64,000 nt of DNA. It comes from Bradyrhizobium sp. Y36. Its GTDB lineage: Bacteria > Pseudomonadota > Alphaproteobacteria > Rhizobiales > Xanthobacteraceae. Each line of letters begins with the position of its first letter. Within the stretch, counting starts at the first letter, position 1. The position numbers were made by a program, and so were the translations under genes. Positions 14,793 to 22,621 of this stretch are shown here, piece after piece. The DNA lies in the NCBI RefSeq assembly GCF_002531575.1, contig NZ_NWTI01000020.1:1-64000 (forward strand), read 5' to 3'. The notes under the pieces were generated by a model. That model saw only the letters and a list, made by a program, of their open reading frames with translations, did not search any database and was not told where the DNA came from.

Positions 14793-16664
14793 ATGGAATT
14801 ACCCCTGCTGCATCTCGCCCTGGTCGGCACGCCCAACAGCGGCAAGACCTCGCTGTTCAACGCCCTGACCGGCAGCCGGCAGAAGGTTGCGAACTATCCC
14901 GGCGTCACCGTCGAGCGCAAGGAAGGCTTCTTCGTCACCCCCCTGGGACGCCAGGTCTCGGTGGTCGACCTGCCCGGCACCTATTCGCTGCGCGGCCGCA
15001 GCCCGGACGAGGAGATCACCCGCGACTTCGTGCTCGGCAAGGCCTCCGGCGAGGCCGTGCCCGATCTCGTGCTGTGCGTGGCCGATTCCACCAATCTGCG
15101 GCTGACCATCCGCCTGCTGCTCGAGCTCAAGCGCACCGGACGGCCGATGGTCCTCGTGCTCAACATGTTCGACATCGCCGCCCGCCGCGGCATCACCGTC
15201 GACGTCGAGCGGCTCGCCAAGGAGCTCGGCCTGCCCGTGGTCACCTCGATCGCGGTGCGCAAGGGCGGCACCGCCGACCTGTTGAGACTGACCGACGAGG
15301 TCTCGGCCAAGCTTGCCGCCGAGGCCGAGGCGAACAGCTGGCGCGCGCTCAGCGTCGCCGAGCTGCGCGCAACCCAGCGCGAGGCCGACCGCATCATCGC
15401 CGATTGTGTCAGCCTGCCGAGCCGTCCCGACACATGGACCGCGCGGATCGACGCCGTGGTGCTGCATCCCGTCGGCGGCCTCGTCGTGCTGGCGCTGATC
15501 CTGTTCGTGATGTTCCAGGCGGTGTTCGCCTGGGCGCAGCCGCTGATGGAGCTGCTCAACTCCGGCTTCGATGCGCTCGGCGAGTTCGTGCACGCCACCC
15601 TGCCCGCCGGCCTGTTGCAGAGCTTCCTGCAGAACGGGGTGATCTCTGGCGTCGGCAGCGTCATCGTGTTCCTGCCGCAGATCATCATCATCTTCCTGTT
15701 CATCCTGCTGCTGGAAGATTTCGGCTACATGGCGCGCGCCGCGTTCCTGATGGACCGCATCATGGGCGGCGCCGGTCTGCACGGCCGCGCCTTCATTCCG
15801 CTGCTGTCGAGCTTCGCCTGCGCCATTCCCGGCATCATGGCGACGCGCGTCATCGACAACAAGCGCGACCGGCTGACCACGATCCTGATCGCGCCGCTGA
15901 TGACCTGCTCGGCGCGCATTCCGGTCTACACGCTGATCATCTCCGCCTTCATTCCGGCCAAGGACGTCTGGGGCTTCATCAACCTGCAGGGCCTCGTGAT
16001 GTTCGGCCTCTACGCCGCCGGCATCATCAGCGCGCTTGCCGTCTCCTTCCTGATCAAGTTCTTCATGCTGCGCGACTATGCGCCGGCGCCGTTCATGCTG
16101 GAGCTGCCGGACTACAAGATGCCGCGGCTGAAATCGATCGTGATCGGCATCTACACCCGCGCCAAGATGTTTCTGGTGCGCGCCGGCACCACGATCTTCT
16201 CGATGATGGTGCTGATCTGGTTCCTGGCCTCGTTCCCGCAGCCGCCGGCAGGCGCCACCGAACCCGCCATCGACTTCAGCCTCGCCGCCATCATCGGCAA
16301 GGCGCTGGAGCCGCTGCTCGCGCCCGTCGGCTTCAACTGGCAGATCGCGGTCGCGCTGATCCCGGGCATGGCGGCGCGCGAGGTCGCGGTCGCAGCGCTC
16401 GGCACCGTCTACGCGATCGAAGGCGGCAAGGAAGCGGCCGAGCAGATCGGCCAGGTGCTGGCGACGAAATGGTCGCTCGCCACCGCCTTGTCGATGCTGG
16501 CCTGGTACATCTTCGCCCCGCAATGCGCCTCGACGCTGGCCGTGATCCGGCGCGAGACCGGCAGCTGGACCTGGATGGCGGTGACGTTCACCTACATGCT
16601 GGTGCTGGCCTACGCGGCAAGCCTCGTGACCTACAACGTCGCGGTCGCGCTGGGGGCCGGCTAG
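14793..16664 (+). CDS. feoB: Ferrous iron transport protein B
   Basis: A 623-residue inner-membrane ferrous iron transporter. The N-terminal G domain has G1 GTPNSGKT (12-19), G3 DLPG and G4 NMFD. The membrane part from about 225 contains the two Gate motifs (for example RAAFLMDRIMGGAGLHGRAF with SSFACAIPGIMATR) and about eight segments. It is shorter than the 770-residue E. coli protein, as in many alphaproteobacteria. The start at 14793 begins the G domain directly. Expression is probably iron-controlled through the site before feoA. Confidence 0.96.
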   Translation: MELPLLHLALVGTPNSGKTSLFNALTGSRQKVANYPGVTVERKEGFFVTPLGRQVSVVDLPGTYSLRGRSPDEEITRDFVLGKASGEAVPDLVLCVADSTNLRLTIRLLLELKRTGRPMVLVLNMFDIAARRGITVDVERLAKELGLPVVTSIAVRKGGTADLLRLTDEVSAKLAAEAEANSWRALSVAELRATQREADRIIADCVSLPSRPDTWTARIDAVVLHPVGGLVVLALILFVMFQAVFAWAQPLMELLNSGFDALGEFVHATLPAGLLQSFLQNGVISGVGSVIVFLPQIIIIFLFILLLEDFGYMARAAFLMDRIMGGAGLHGRAFIPLLSSFACAIPGIMATRVIDNKRDRLTTILIAPLMTCSARIPVYTLIISAFIPAKDVWGFINLQGLVMFGLYAAGIISALAVSFLIKFFMLRDYAPAPFMLELPDYKMPRLKSIVIGIYTRAKMFLVRAGTTIFSMMVLIWFLASFPQPPAGATEPAIDFSLAAIIGKALEPLLAPVGFNWQIAVALIPGMAAREVAVAALGTVYAIEGGKEAAEQIGQVLATKWSLATALSMLAWYIFAPQCASTLAVIRRETGSWTWMAVTFTYMLVLAYAASLVTYNVAVALGAG

Positions 16665-16852
16665 CAGCCCTCCCACCAAAAAGTGCGAAAACAACCCCAT
16701 GCACAGTAGACGGGGCCTGTGAAATCAACGGCTTGCGGGAGGCCTCATCGGGAGTCGACGGCAATCCGATTGACCCGTCGCGCAAAACAGCGACGACGGC
16801 CCGCAAGCGACAGCCGCCTGTGTCGCGAGCGGCTGCGTCAGGCGGAACGAAA

Positions 16853-17470
16853 ATGAACTCTGATGCGGACAACATCATTGGACTGTATCGCCGACACGCC
16901 GCCGCGTGGGCGCGCCTGCGCGGGCGAGATCTGACGGAACGAAAATGGCTCGACCGTTTCATCGCGCATTTGCCTGCGAGTGCCAGGGTGCTCGATATCG
17001 GTTGCGGCACCGGAGAGCCGATCGCGCGCTATCTGCTCGAGGCCAGATGTGACGTCACCGGCATCGATGCCGCTCCGGAAATGATCGACATCGCAAAGAG
17101 GCATCTTCCCGGCGCGACCTGGCGTGTTTCGGACATGCGATCTCTGGAACTGAACGAGACATTCGATGGCCTGCTCGCCTGGAACAGCTTTTTCCATCTG
17201 GCTCCCGAGCAACAGCGCCAGATGTTTCCGATCTTTGCTCGGCACGCCGCCGATGGTGCAGCGCTGATGTTCACGAGCGGTCCATCGGCTGGGGAAGCCA
17301 TCGGAACGTTCGAGCGTGAGCCGCTCTACCACGCCAGCCTCGCCCCGGCGGAATATCGCCATTTGCTCGACAGCAACGGTTTTGACGTCGTCGACCATGT
17401 GGTGGAAGACCCGGACTGCGGCCGGCTCACGATCTGGATCGGACGCTTGCGGCAACGAGAGACAGCATGA
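16853..17470 (+). CDS. Class I SAM-dependent methyltransferase
   Basis: A 205-residue methyltransferase with the SAM-binding motif I VLDIGCGTGEPIARYL (about 46-61), motif II acidic end VTGIDAAPEMI, and motif IV FDGLLAWNSFFHL. The substrate is unknown. It stands alone after feoB, 190 bases downstream, and is probably a separate unit. The ATG at 16853 begins the helical N-terminal part (MNSDADNIIGLYRRH). Confidence 0.88.
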   Translation: MNSDADNIIGLYRRHAAAWARLRGRDLTERKWLDRFIAHLPASARVLDIGCGTGEPIARYLLEARCDVTGIDAAPEMIDIAKRHLPGATWRVSDMRSLELNETFDGLLAWNSFFHLAPEQQRQMFPIFARHAADGAALMFTSGPSAGEAIGTFEREPLYHASLAPAEYRHLLDSNGFDVVDHVVEDPDCGRLTIWIGRLRQRETA

Positions 17471-17535
17471 GCGGCGAAAACATCACGACGCGGTTTCCAG
17501 GAACTCCATTGTTCACAGCTGCCTAGACTTCCCCC

Positions 17536-17853
17536 TCAGCGCGGGTCGCCGCGTCCATCGTCCGGATCGCTCTCCTGCTCGGAGATCAGCACCGCGGGCT
17601 CGTCATAGCCTTTTCGGCTGCTGTAGAAGACAAGCGCCATCAAGCCGACGCCGACGACCAGCGAGAACACGACGCCGAGCACCAGCGCGACGTAGCCCGA
17701 AGCGGGCACGCTGGTATCGGTGCTGGTCCAGCCGAGATAACCGAGAACGCTCGCAGCGACGAGCATCGCGCATAGCCCGCCAACGACCAGCCATCTGGTG
17801 AGTTTGCCACCTTGCGGCGTGGATGACGCCGGTTGTCCGTCAGTGTCGTTCAT
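17536..17853 (-). CDS. Small two-span membrane protein of unknown function
   Basis: A 105-residue protein with two clear membrane segments at about 21-42 and 54-78. It has a polar, Ser/Thr-rich N-terminus and an acidic C-terminal tail (SEQESDPDDGRGDPR). I do not recognise a family. It is encoded 32 bases after the DUF302 gene on the same strand, so it is probably part of the soxC-like operon as its last member. Confidence 0.65.
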   Translation of the reverse strand: MNDTDGQPASSTPQGGKLTRWLVVGGLCAMLVAASVLGYLGWTSTDTSVPASGYVALVLGVVFSLVVGVGLMALVFYSSRKGYDEPAVLISEQESDPDDGRGDPR

Positions 17854-17885
17854 GGATCTATCCTCGCGCGGCCGTCGCGTCACGC

Positions 17886-18356
17886 TCACGGCGTGGTGGC
17901 CTTGGTTGCGATCGCATGCAGGGCGCCCGTCATCGCGGTAACCGCAGCCGTTGCCGGCTCGCCGACGCCATGACGCCCGGCGAGATAGGCGGGGTCGTTG
18001 TAGGACAGCCAGGTTGCGCCTTGCTCGTCCTGCCAGACCAGCGCCTTCAGCGGCAGGTCGATGCCGACGGTTTGCGCTTGCTGCATCAAGGGCGTGCCGC
18101 CCTTGGCGTTGCCGAAGATGATGAGATCGGTCGGCCGCAGCGGCAGGCCGACCGCGGCGGCACCGGCCGCATGATCGACGCGGGCGAACACGGTGAGGCC
18201 CTTGGCCTTCACCTCCGCCTCCAGCCGTTTCATCGTGTCCTCGGGCCCGAAGCTGCTTTTGATGGTGATGAGGCCGTCTGCAGCCATTGCCTGTGTCTCC
18301 CATGAACATGTCGCTGCGATCAGAACGAGGATCCTGATCAATATCGAAAGCTTCAT
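17886..18356 (-). CDS. DUF302 domain protein, exported
   Basis: A 156-residue protein with an N-terminal signal peptide ending near AMAAD at about 23-27. A DUF302 domain follows: FGPEDTMKRLEAEVKAKGL, VFARVDHAAGAAAVGLPLRP and TDLIIFGNAKGGTPLM. DUF302 proteins form a small alpha/beta fold of unknown biochemical role and often accompany sulfur or metal enzymes. The gene follows the cytochrome gene by 7 bases and is cotranscribed with it. A role in periplasmic redox or ligand binding is inference. Confidence 0.85.
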   Translation of the reverse strand: MKLSILIRILVLIAATCSWETQAMAADGLITIKSSFGPEDTMKRLEAEVKAKGLTVFARVDHAAGAAAVGLPLRPTDLIIFGNAKGGTPLMQQAQTVGIDLPLKALVWQDEQGATWLSYNDPAYLAGRHGVGEPATAAVTAMTGALHAIATKATTP

Positions 18357-18363
18357 CGCCCGC

Positions 18364-18912
18364 TCACTTCCTGCGGAACAGCTTGGCGGGATCGAACTCC
18401 GGTTGCGGAACGAAGCCGTCGCGATTGGGCATCCTGATTTTCGGCAGACTTTCCTTGTCCACCTTGCCGTCGGCGGGAATGATGCCGTTGAGGCTCAGAA
18501 TGTAGGCGGTGACGGCATAGGTCTCCTCGGTGCTGAGCGAGCCCGGGGTCGGATAGGGCATCGCGCGATGGATGTAGTCGAACAAGGTCGTCGCGTAGGG
18601 CCAGAAGCTGCCGACGGTCTTGACGGGCATGTTCGAGGCAAGCGTGCCCTGCCCTCCGGCGAGACGATCCTTGATGCCGCCCTGGCCGTTGTCGCCATGA
18701 CAGGCCGCGCAATTGTCAGCGAAGACCTGCTTGCCCTGCACTGCCGTGCCACTGCCGTCGGGCAAGCCCTTGCCATCCGGGCCGACGTCGATATCCCACA
18801 GCTTGATTTCGGCAGGCGTCGCCGGACGGCCGAAATCGAACGCCAATGCGGGGGCGGAGAGCAGGCCGAATGTGAGGATGCCGGCGAGAAACAGCTTGTC
18901 ATGCGAGGACAT
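18364..18912 (-). CDS. SoxD-like c-type cytochrome subunit of sulfite dehydrogenase
   Basis: A 182-residue exported monoheme cytochrome. A signal peptide ends near ALAFD (about 22-26). The heme site is Cys68-Ala-Ala-Cys71-His72 within GKQVFADNCAACHGDNGQG, and a likely Met ligand is in RAMPYPTPGSLS. It should accept electrons from the molybdoprotein encoded just upstream; the two coding sequences overlap by 14 bases. It is shorter than diheme SoxD of the thiosulfate-oxidising complex, and the other sox genes are absent nearby, so a plain sulfite dehydrogenase role is more likely. Confidence 0.85.
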   Translation of the reverse strand: MSSHDKLFLAGILTFGLLSAPALAFDFGRPATPAEIKLWDIDVGPDGKGLPDGSGTAVQGKQVFADNCAACHGDNGQGGIKDRLAGGQGTLASNMPVKTVGSFWPYATTLFDYIHRAMPYPTPGSLSTEETYAVTAYILSLNGIIPADGKVDKESLPKIRMPNRDGFVPQPEFDPAKLFRRK

Positions 18913-20170
18913 TGCGGACCCTCCCGGTCTCATCGATGCTCCAGGTCTGCTGGGCGTTGTAGTGGAACAGTGCATTGGTCCCCATCGCGGCGATGAAGGT
19001 CTGCCGATCCGGCTGGGCGTTGCCTTGCTCGTCGGTCGAGCGGCTGACAATTCTGGTCGGCTTGCCGTCCCAGACCCAATCCATCTGGAAACGCACCTGC
19101 GCCTTGGACAAGACCGGCTGAGCCAATTGCGCCTGCTTCCACGTCCGGGCGCTGTCGGTCGAGATCTCGACCTTGGCGATCTTGCCATGACCGCTCCAGG
19201 CAAGACCCGAGATGCGGACATAGCCCGGCTGAATCTGCATCATGCCGGAGGGCTGTGTGATGACCGAATTGGTCTCCATCCTCAGTTGGAATTGCCGTGC
19301 CTTGCCGTTCGCGAGCAGTTGCGTGTAGCGCGCCGTCTCCCAGCGCGTCATCCACGGCGCGTTGCCGAATTTGAGGCGGCGCAGCCATTTGATGTTGAGG
19401 TTGCCCTCGAAGCCAGGCATCACCAGCCGCATCGGAAAGCCGTGCGCGGGTCGCAGCGGCTCGCCGTTCTGTCCGTAGGCGATGAAGGCCTCGTTCACGA
19501 TTTCGTCGGTGAGCGGGATGCTGCGGTCGACGCCTGCACCGTCTCCACCCTCCGCCAGCATCCAGGTCGATCCCTTGTCCTTGGCGACGAGGTCGATCAG
19601 GAATTTCAGAGGCACGCCGGTCCACTCGTTGGTGCTGACGAGGCCATGCGTGTTCTGCACCGTCAGATCCGGATCCGCCTTTTTCCAGTTTTCCCATCCA
19701 TTGCCGGTGCATTCGATGAACACCACGCGCGTGATCGAGGGCATGCGCTTCAGGTCTTCGACGCTGAACACCAGCGGCTTCTGCACCATGCCATGAACGA
19801 GCAGCCGATGCTGCGCGGGATCGATGTCGGGCACGCCGGAATGGCTGCGCTCGTAATGCAGATCGGTCGGCGTGATATTGCCGACCAGCTTCTGGTGCGG
19901 CGTCTTGGAGTTGATGGCATCGCTCGGATCGACGTTGCGCTTGCCCGGCGTGGCCTCGGGAATGCGGTCGAGCCTGGCGAAACGGGAGCGCTCGCTGTGC
20001 GCACTGAGATCGGCGCCTGGCGCGCGATCAGGGACGTCGGCCAGTGTCTCTGCCCGAGCTACCTCGCTCGCAGCGACCCCCAGGAAGCCCGCCGACAGGC
20101 CGCCCACAAAGCCGCGGCGAGAAACGTCCGCCTTTCGTGGCAACCCTTCGCTTGATGTCTTGGACGTCAT
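18899..20170 (-). CDS. SoxC-like sulfite dehydrogenase, molybdopterin subunit
   Basis: A 423-residue periplasmic molybdoenzyme of the sulfite oxidase fold. The Tat signal SRRGFVGGLSAGFLG lies at about 17-31. The molybdenum-binding Cys154 is in FIECTGNGWENW, and a C-terminal dimerisation domain contains RISGLAWSGHGKIAKVEIS. It would oxidise sulfite to sulfate, or a related sulfur group, and pass electrons to the cytochrome encoded next. The ATG at 20170 is supported by GGGGAG about 7 bases upstream. Upstream, a GNAT gene is divergent. Confidence 0.9.
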   Translation of the reverse strand: MTSKTSSEGLPRKADVSRRGFVGGLSAGFLGVAASEVARAETLADVPDRAPGADLSAHSERSRFARLDRIPEATPGKRNVDPSDAINSKTPHQKLVGNITPTDLHYERSHSGVPDIDPAQHRLLVHGMVQKPLVFSVEDLKRMPSITRVVFIECTGNGWENWKKADPDLTVQNTHGLVSTNEWTGVPLKFLIDLVAKDKGSTWMLAEGGDGAGVDRSIPLTDEIVNEAFIAYGQNGEPLRPAHGFPMRLVMPGFEGNLNIKWLRRLKFGNAPWMTRWETARYTQLLANGKARQFQLRMETNSVITQPSGMMQIQPGYVRISGLAWSGHGKIAKVEISTDSARTWKQAQLAQPVLSKAQVRFQMDWVWDGKPTRIVSRSTDEQGNAQPDRQTFIAAMGTNALFHYNAQQTWSIDETGRVRNVLA

Positions 20171-20333
20171 AATATCTCCCCGTCGGTCGTCGTGCCTTTT
20201 CGAAATTCGACCGCTTTCATGGGGTGACATTGACCGAACGCTGCGAAAATTTCCTGTTAGGTTGTGTTAGAACCCATGAGGGGTCGGTCACCTCGCTTGC
20301 GCGACGGCCCAATCGGGGAGCATCCGGCACACG

Positions 20334-20885
20334 ATGACGGTATCGCACGCGAGATCGCAACCAATGTTGAAGCCGTCGTTTGATTCCATGGACCACTTCG
20401 TCACAGACCGACTGACCGCCGGGAGGCTGAACGAAAGTCACCTCGCCGACCTCGTCGCACTGCATCAGGATCCCGACGTGTCGCGCTATCTCGGCGGCGT
20501 GCGTTCGGCGGAGACAACGAAGGCTTACCTCGACGTCAACATGGCCCATTGGGACCAGCACGGCTTCGGGCTGTGGGCGCTACGCGGGAAAGACGGCAGG
20601 TTCGCGGGACGGGCCGGCATTCGGCATCTACTGGTCGACGACATCGACGAGATCGAGATCGCCTACGCGCTCACGCGCGATCTCTGGGGCCAGGGATTTG
20701 CCAGCGAGATCGCGTCTGCAATCACGGAGATCGGACTGTCGCAGCTCGCGCTGCCATGCCTCGTCGGCATCGCGAATGTCGGAAACGGTGCATCCCGCCG
20801 CGTGCTGGAGAAATCGAATTACCTGTTCGAGCGCAGCATGGTCAGTCGCGGCGAGGAGGTCGCGATCTACCGCGTCCGGCGGTGA
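20334..20885 (+). CDS. GNAT family acetyltransferase (RimJ/RimL type)
   Basis: A 183-residue acetyltransferase. It opens with TDRLTAGRLNESHLADLVAL as in the ribosomal protein acetyltransferase-like group, then has EIAYALTRDLWGQGFASEIA (acetyl-CoA loop) and GNGASRRVLEKSNYLFE near the end. The substrate is unknown. The first ATG is at 20334; ATGs 30 and 54 bases later are also possible because the conserved part begins near residue 20. It is divergent from the soxC-like gene. Confidence 0.85.
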   Translation: MTVSHARSQPMLKPSFDSMDHFVTDRLTAGRLNESHLADLVALHQDPDVSRYLGGVRSAETTKAYLDVNMAHWDQHGFGLWALRGKDGRFAGRAGIRHLLVDDIDEIEIAYALTRDLWGQGFASEIASAITEIGLSQLALPCLVGIANVGNGASRRVLEKSNYLFERSMVSRGEEVAIYRVRR

Positions 20886-21007
20886 GCGCCACATTCACCG
20901 GCACAGGACGTGCCGACGTCCTCGAACCTGCCTTTGTACAAATTTGAACCGACAAGCAGGGAGCTGTCCGCGCCGACTTCCGATCGGCAGGCGCGCGCGC
21001 CCTTTCG

Positions 21008-21032
21008 GGAACCCGAGCGCCGCTAAAGAGTT
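21008..21032 (+). promoter_or_regulatory. EcfG-like stress promoter upstream of the KaiC-like gene
   Basis: GGAAC at 21008-21012 is followed after 16 bases by AGTT, one base off the GGAAC-N16/17-CGTT consensus of the alphaproteobacterial general stress sigma factor. It lies 84 bases before the start codon at 21116. Confidence 0.4.
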
Positions 21033-21115
21033 CCTTTTTCGGACTGCATTGGTCCAGCCCCGGCTTTGGCGCTTGGGTAGATCGCTGGCTTCCGACACAT
21101 CCGTAGGGGGGTTCA

Positions 21116-22621
21116 ATGACTGGTCCATCCCGGACCGCTCCAGAGCAGGATTTGCCGCGCGTTTCGACCGGCAGTGAAGGTCTGGACGACATCCTGGGCG
21201 GCGGCTTGGACGCCAACCGAATGTACCTCTACGAGGGCCGGCCAGGCACCGGCAAAACCACGATTGCGCTGCAATTCCTTCTCAGGGGCGTGCGCGGCGG
21301 CGAGCGCGTGCTCTACATCTCCCTGTCCGAAACGCAGCGCGAACTCTCTCTCGTCGCGCGGCGGCACGGCTGGTCCCTGCAAGGGGTGGACATCTTCGAG
21401 CTGGTCCCGCCCGAGACCACCCTCGATCCCGAGCGCGAGCTCACCGTCTTCCATCCGGCAGAAATGGAACTGAGCGAGACCACCAACCTGATCTTCAAGG
21501 AGGTCGAACGGATCAACCCGACCCGCGTGGTGCTCGACAGCCTCTCCGAACTGCGTCTGCTGGCCCAGAATCCGTTGCGCTACAGGCGGCAGGTGCTGGC
21601 GTTGAAGCATTTCTTCACCAACCGCAACTGCACCGTCGTCCTGCTCGACGACCTGTCGTCCTCTCAGGACGATTTGCAACTGCATTCGATCGCGCACGGT
21701 GTTGTGATGCTCGAGCAGGTTGCCATCGACTACGGCGCCGAGCGGCGCAGGCTGCGCGTCATCAAGATGCGCGGGATCCGTTTTCGCGGTGGCTTTCACG
21801 ACTTCACGATCGAACAGGGCGGCTTGCGGGTCTTCCCCCGCCTCGTGGCGGCAGAGCATCACCGCTCATTTCCTGGCGAGTTCGCGCTCAGCGGCAGCTC
21901 CGAACTCGATCAGCTTCTCGGTGGCGGCCTCGAGCGCGGCACGAACGCGCTTCTGCTCGGCGCGGCGGGTGTCGGCAAATCGTCGCTCGCGCTGAGCTAT
22001 GCCATCGCGGCAGCCGAACGCGGCGAGCACGCCGTGTTCTTTGCTTTCGATGAAGGCCGCGGAACGGTCGAGGCACGGGCCAGGACACTGGGCCTGCCGC
22101 TCCAGAAGCACCTCGATTCCGGGATGATCCGGTTTCAACAGATCGATCCCGCCGAATTGTCGCCCGGCGAGTTCGCGGCGATCCTGCGCCGCAGCGTGGA
22201 GGCCGACAATGCCCGCCTGGTCGTTATCGACAGCCTGAACGGTTATCTGAATGCGATGCCGGACGAGCGATTTCTCATCCTGCAGATGCACGAGCTGCTG
22301 AGTTACCTTGCACAGCAGGGCGTGCTCACCATCCTGATTCTCGCTCAACATGGGCTGGTCGGCCCCATGGATACGCCCCTCGACATCAGCTATCTCAGCG
22401 ATGCGGTGCTGATGCTGCGCTATTTCGAGTTTGCCGGGACGGTTCGGCGCGCCTTGTCCGTCGTCAAGAAGCGCAGCGGCAATCACGAGCATAACATCCG
22501 CGAGTTTCGGCTGGGCGCCAACGGCATCAAGCTCGGTCCGCCACTGCACGAGTTCAACGGCATATTCTCCGGCAACCCGCATTATACCGGCACCGTGCTC
22601 CCGGAAGGGCCGGTTGGATGA
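21116..22621 (+). CDS. KaiC-like double-domain RecA-type ATPase
   Basis: A 501-residue protein made of two KaiC-type ATPase domains. The first (about 14-245) has Walker A GRPGTGKT at 41-48. The second (about 260-490) has GAAGVGKS at about 282-289 and Walker B RLVVIDSLNG. In the stretch matching the KaiC phosphorylation site (IST in the cyanobacterial clock protein) it reads Ile-Ser425-Tyr426, so Ser is kept and Thr is replaced. No kaiA or kaiB is nearby. It overlaps the next gene, a hybrid histidine kinase, by 4 bases, so they act together, probably in stress or light/redox signalling. Confidence 0.9.
   Translation: MTGPSRTAPEQDLPRVSTGSEGLDDILGGGLDANRMYLYEGRPGTGKTTIALQFLLRGVRGGERVLYISLSETQRELSLVARRHGWSLQGVDIFELVPPETTLDPERELTVFHPAEMELSETTNLIFKEVERINPTRVVLDSLSELRLLAQNPLRYRRQVLALKHFFTNRNCTVVLLDDLSSSQDDLQLHSIAHGVVMLEQVAIDYGAERRRLRVIKMRGIRFRGGFHDFTIEQGGLRVFPRLVAAEHHRSFPGEFALSGSSELDQLLGGGLERGTNALLLGAAGVGKSSLALSYAIAAAERGEHAVFFAFDEGRGTVEARARTLGLPLQKHLDSGMIRFQQIDPAELSPGEFAAILRRSVEADNARLVVIDSLNGYLNAMPDERFLILQMHELLSYLAQQGVLTILILAQHGLVGPMDTPLDISYLSDAVLMLRYFEFAGTVRRALSVVKKRSGNHEHNIREFRLGANGIKLGPPLHEFNGIFSGNPHYTGTVLPEGPVG

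Noticed and set aside
14799..16700. 633-codon minus-strand open frame opposite feoB
   Set aside because: Rich in Gln, Asp, His and Arg with no fold-like pattern; a shadow of the feoB codon structure.
17536..20170. A full thiosulfate oxidation (Sox) cluster
   Set aside because: Only SoxC- and SoxD-like genes are present; no soxXYZAB genes are found in the flanks.
20886..21115. Intrinsic terminator from CCTTTCGGG and following T-run
   Set aside because: The stem is short and imperfect and no consistent hairpin directly precedes the TTTTT at 21035.
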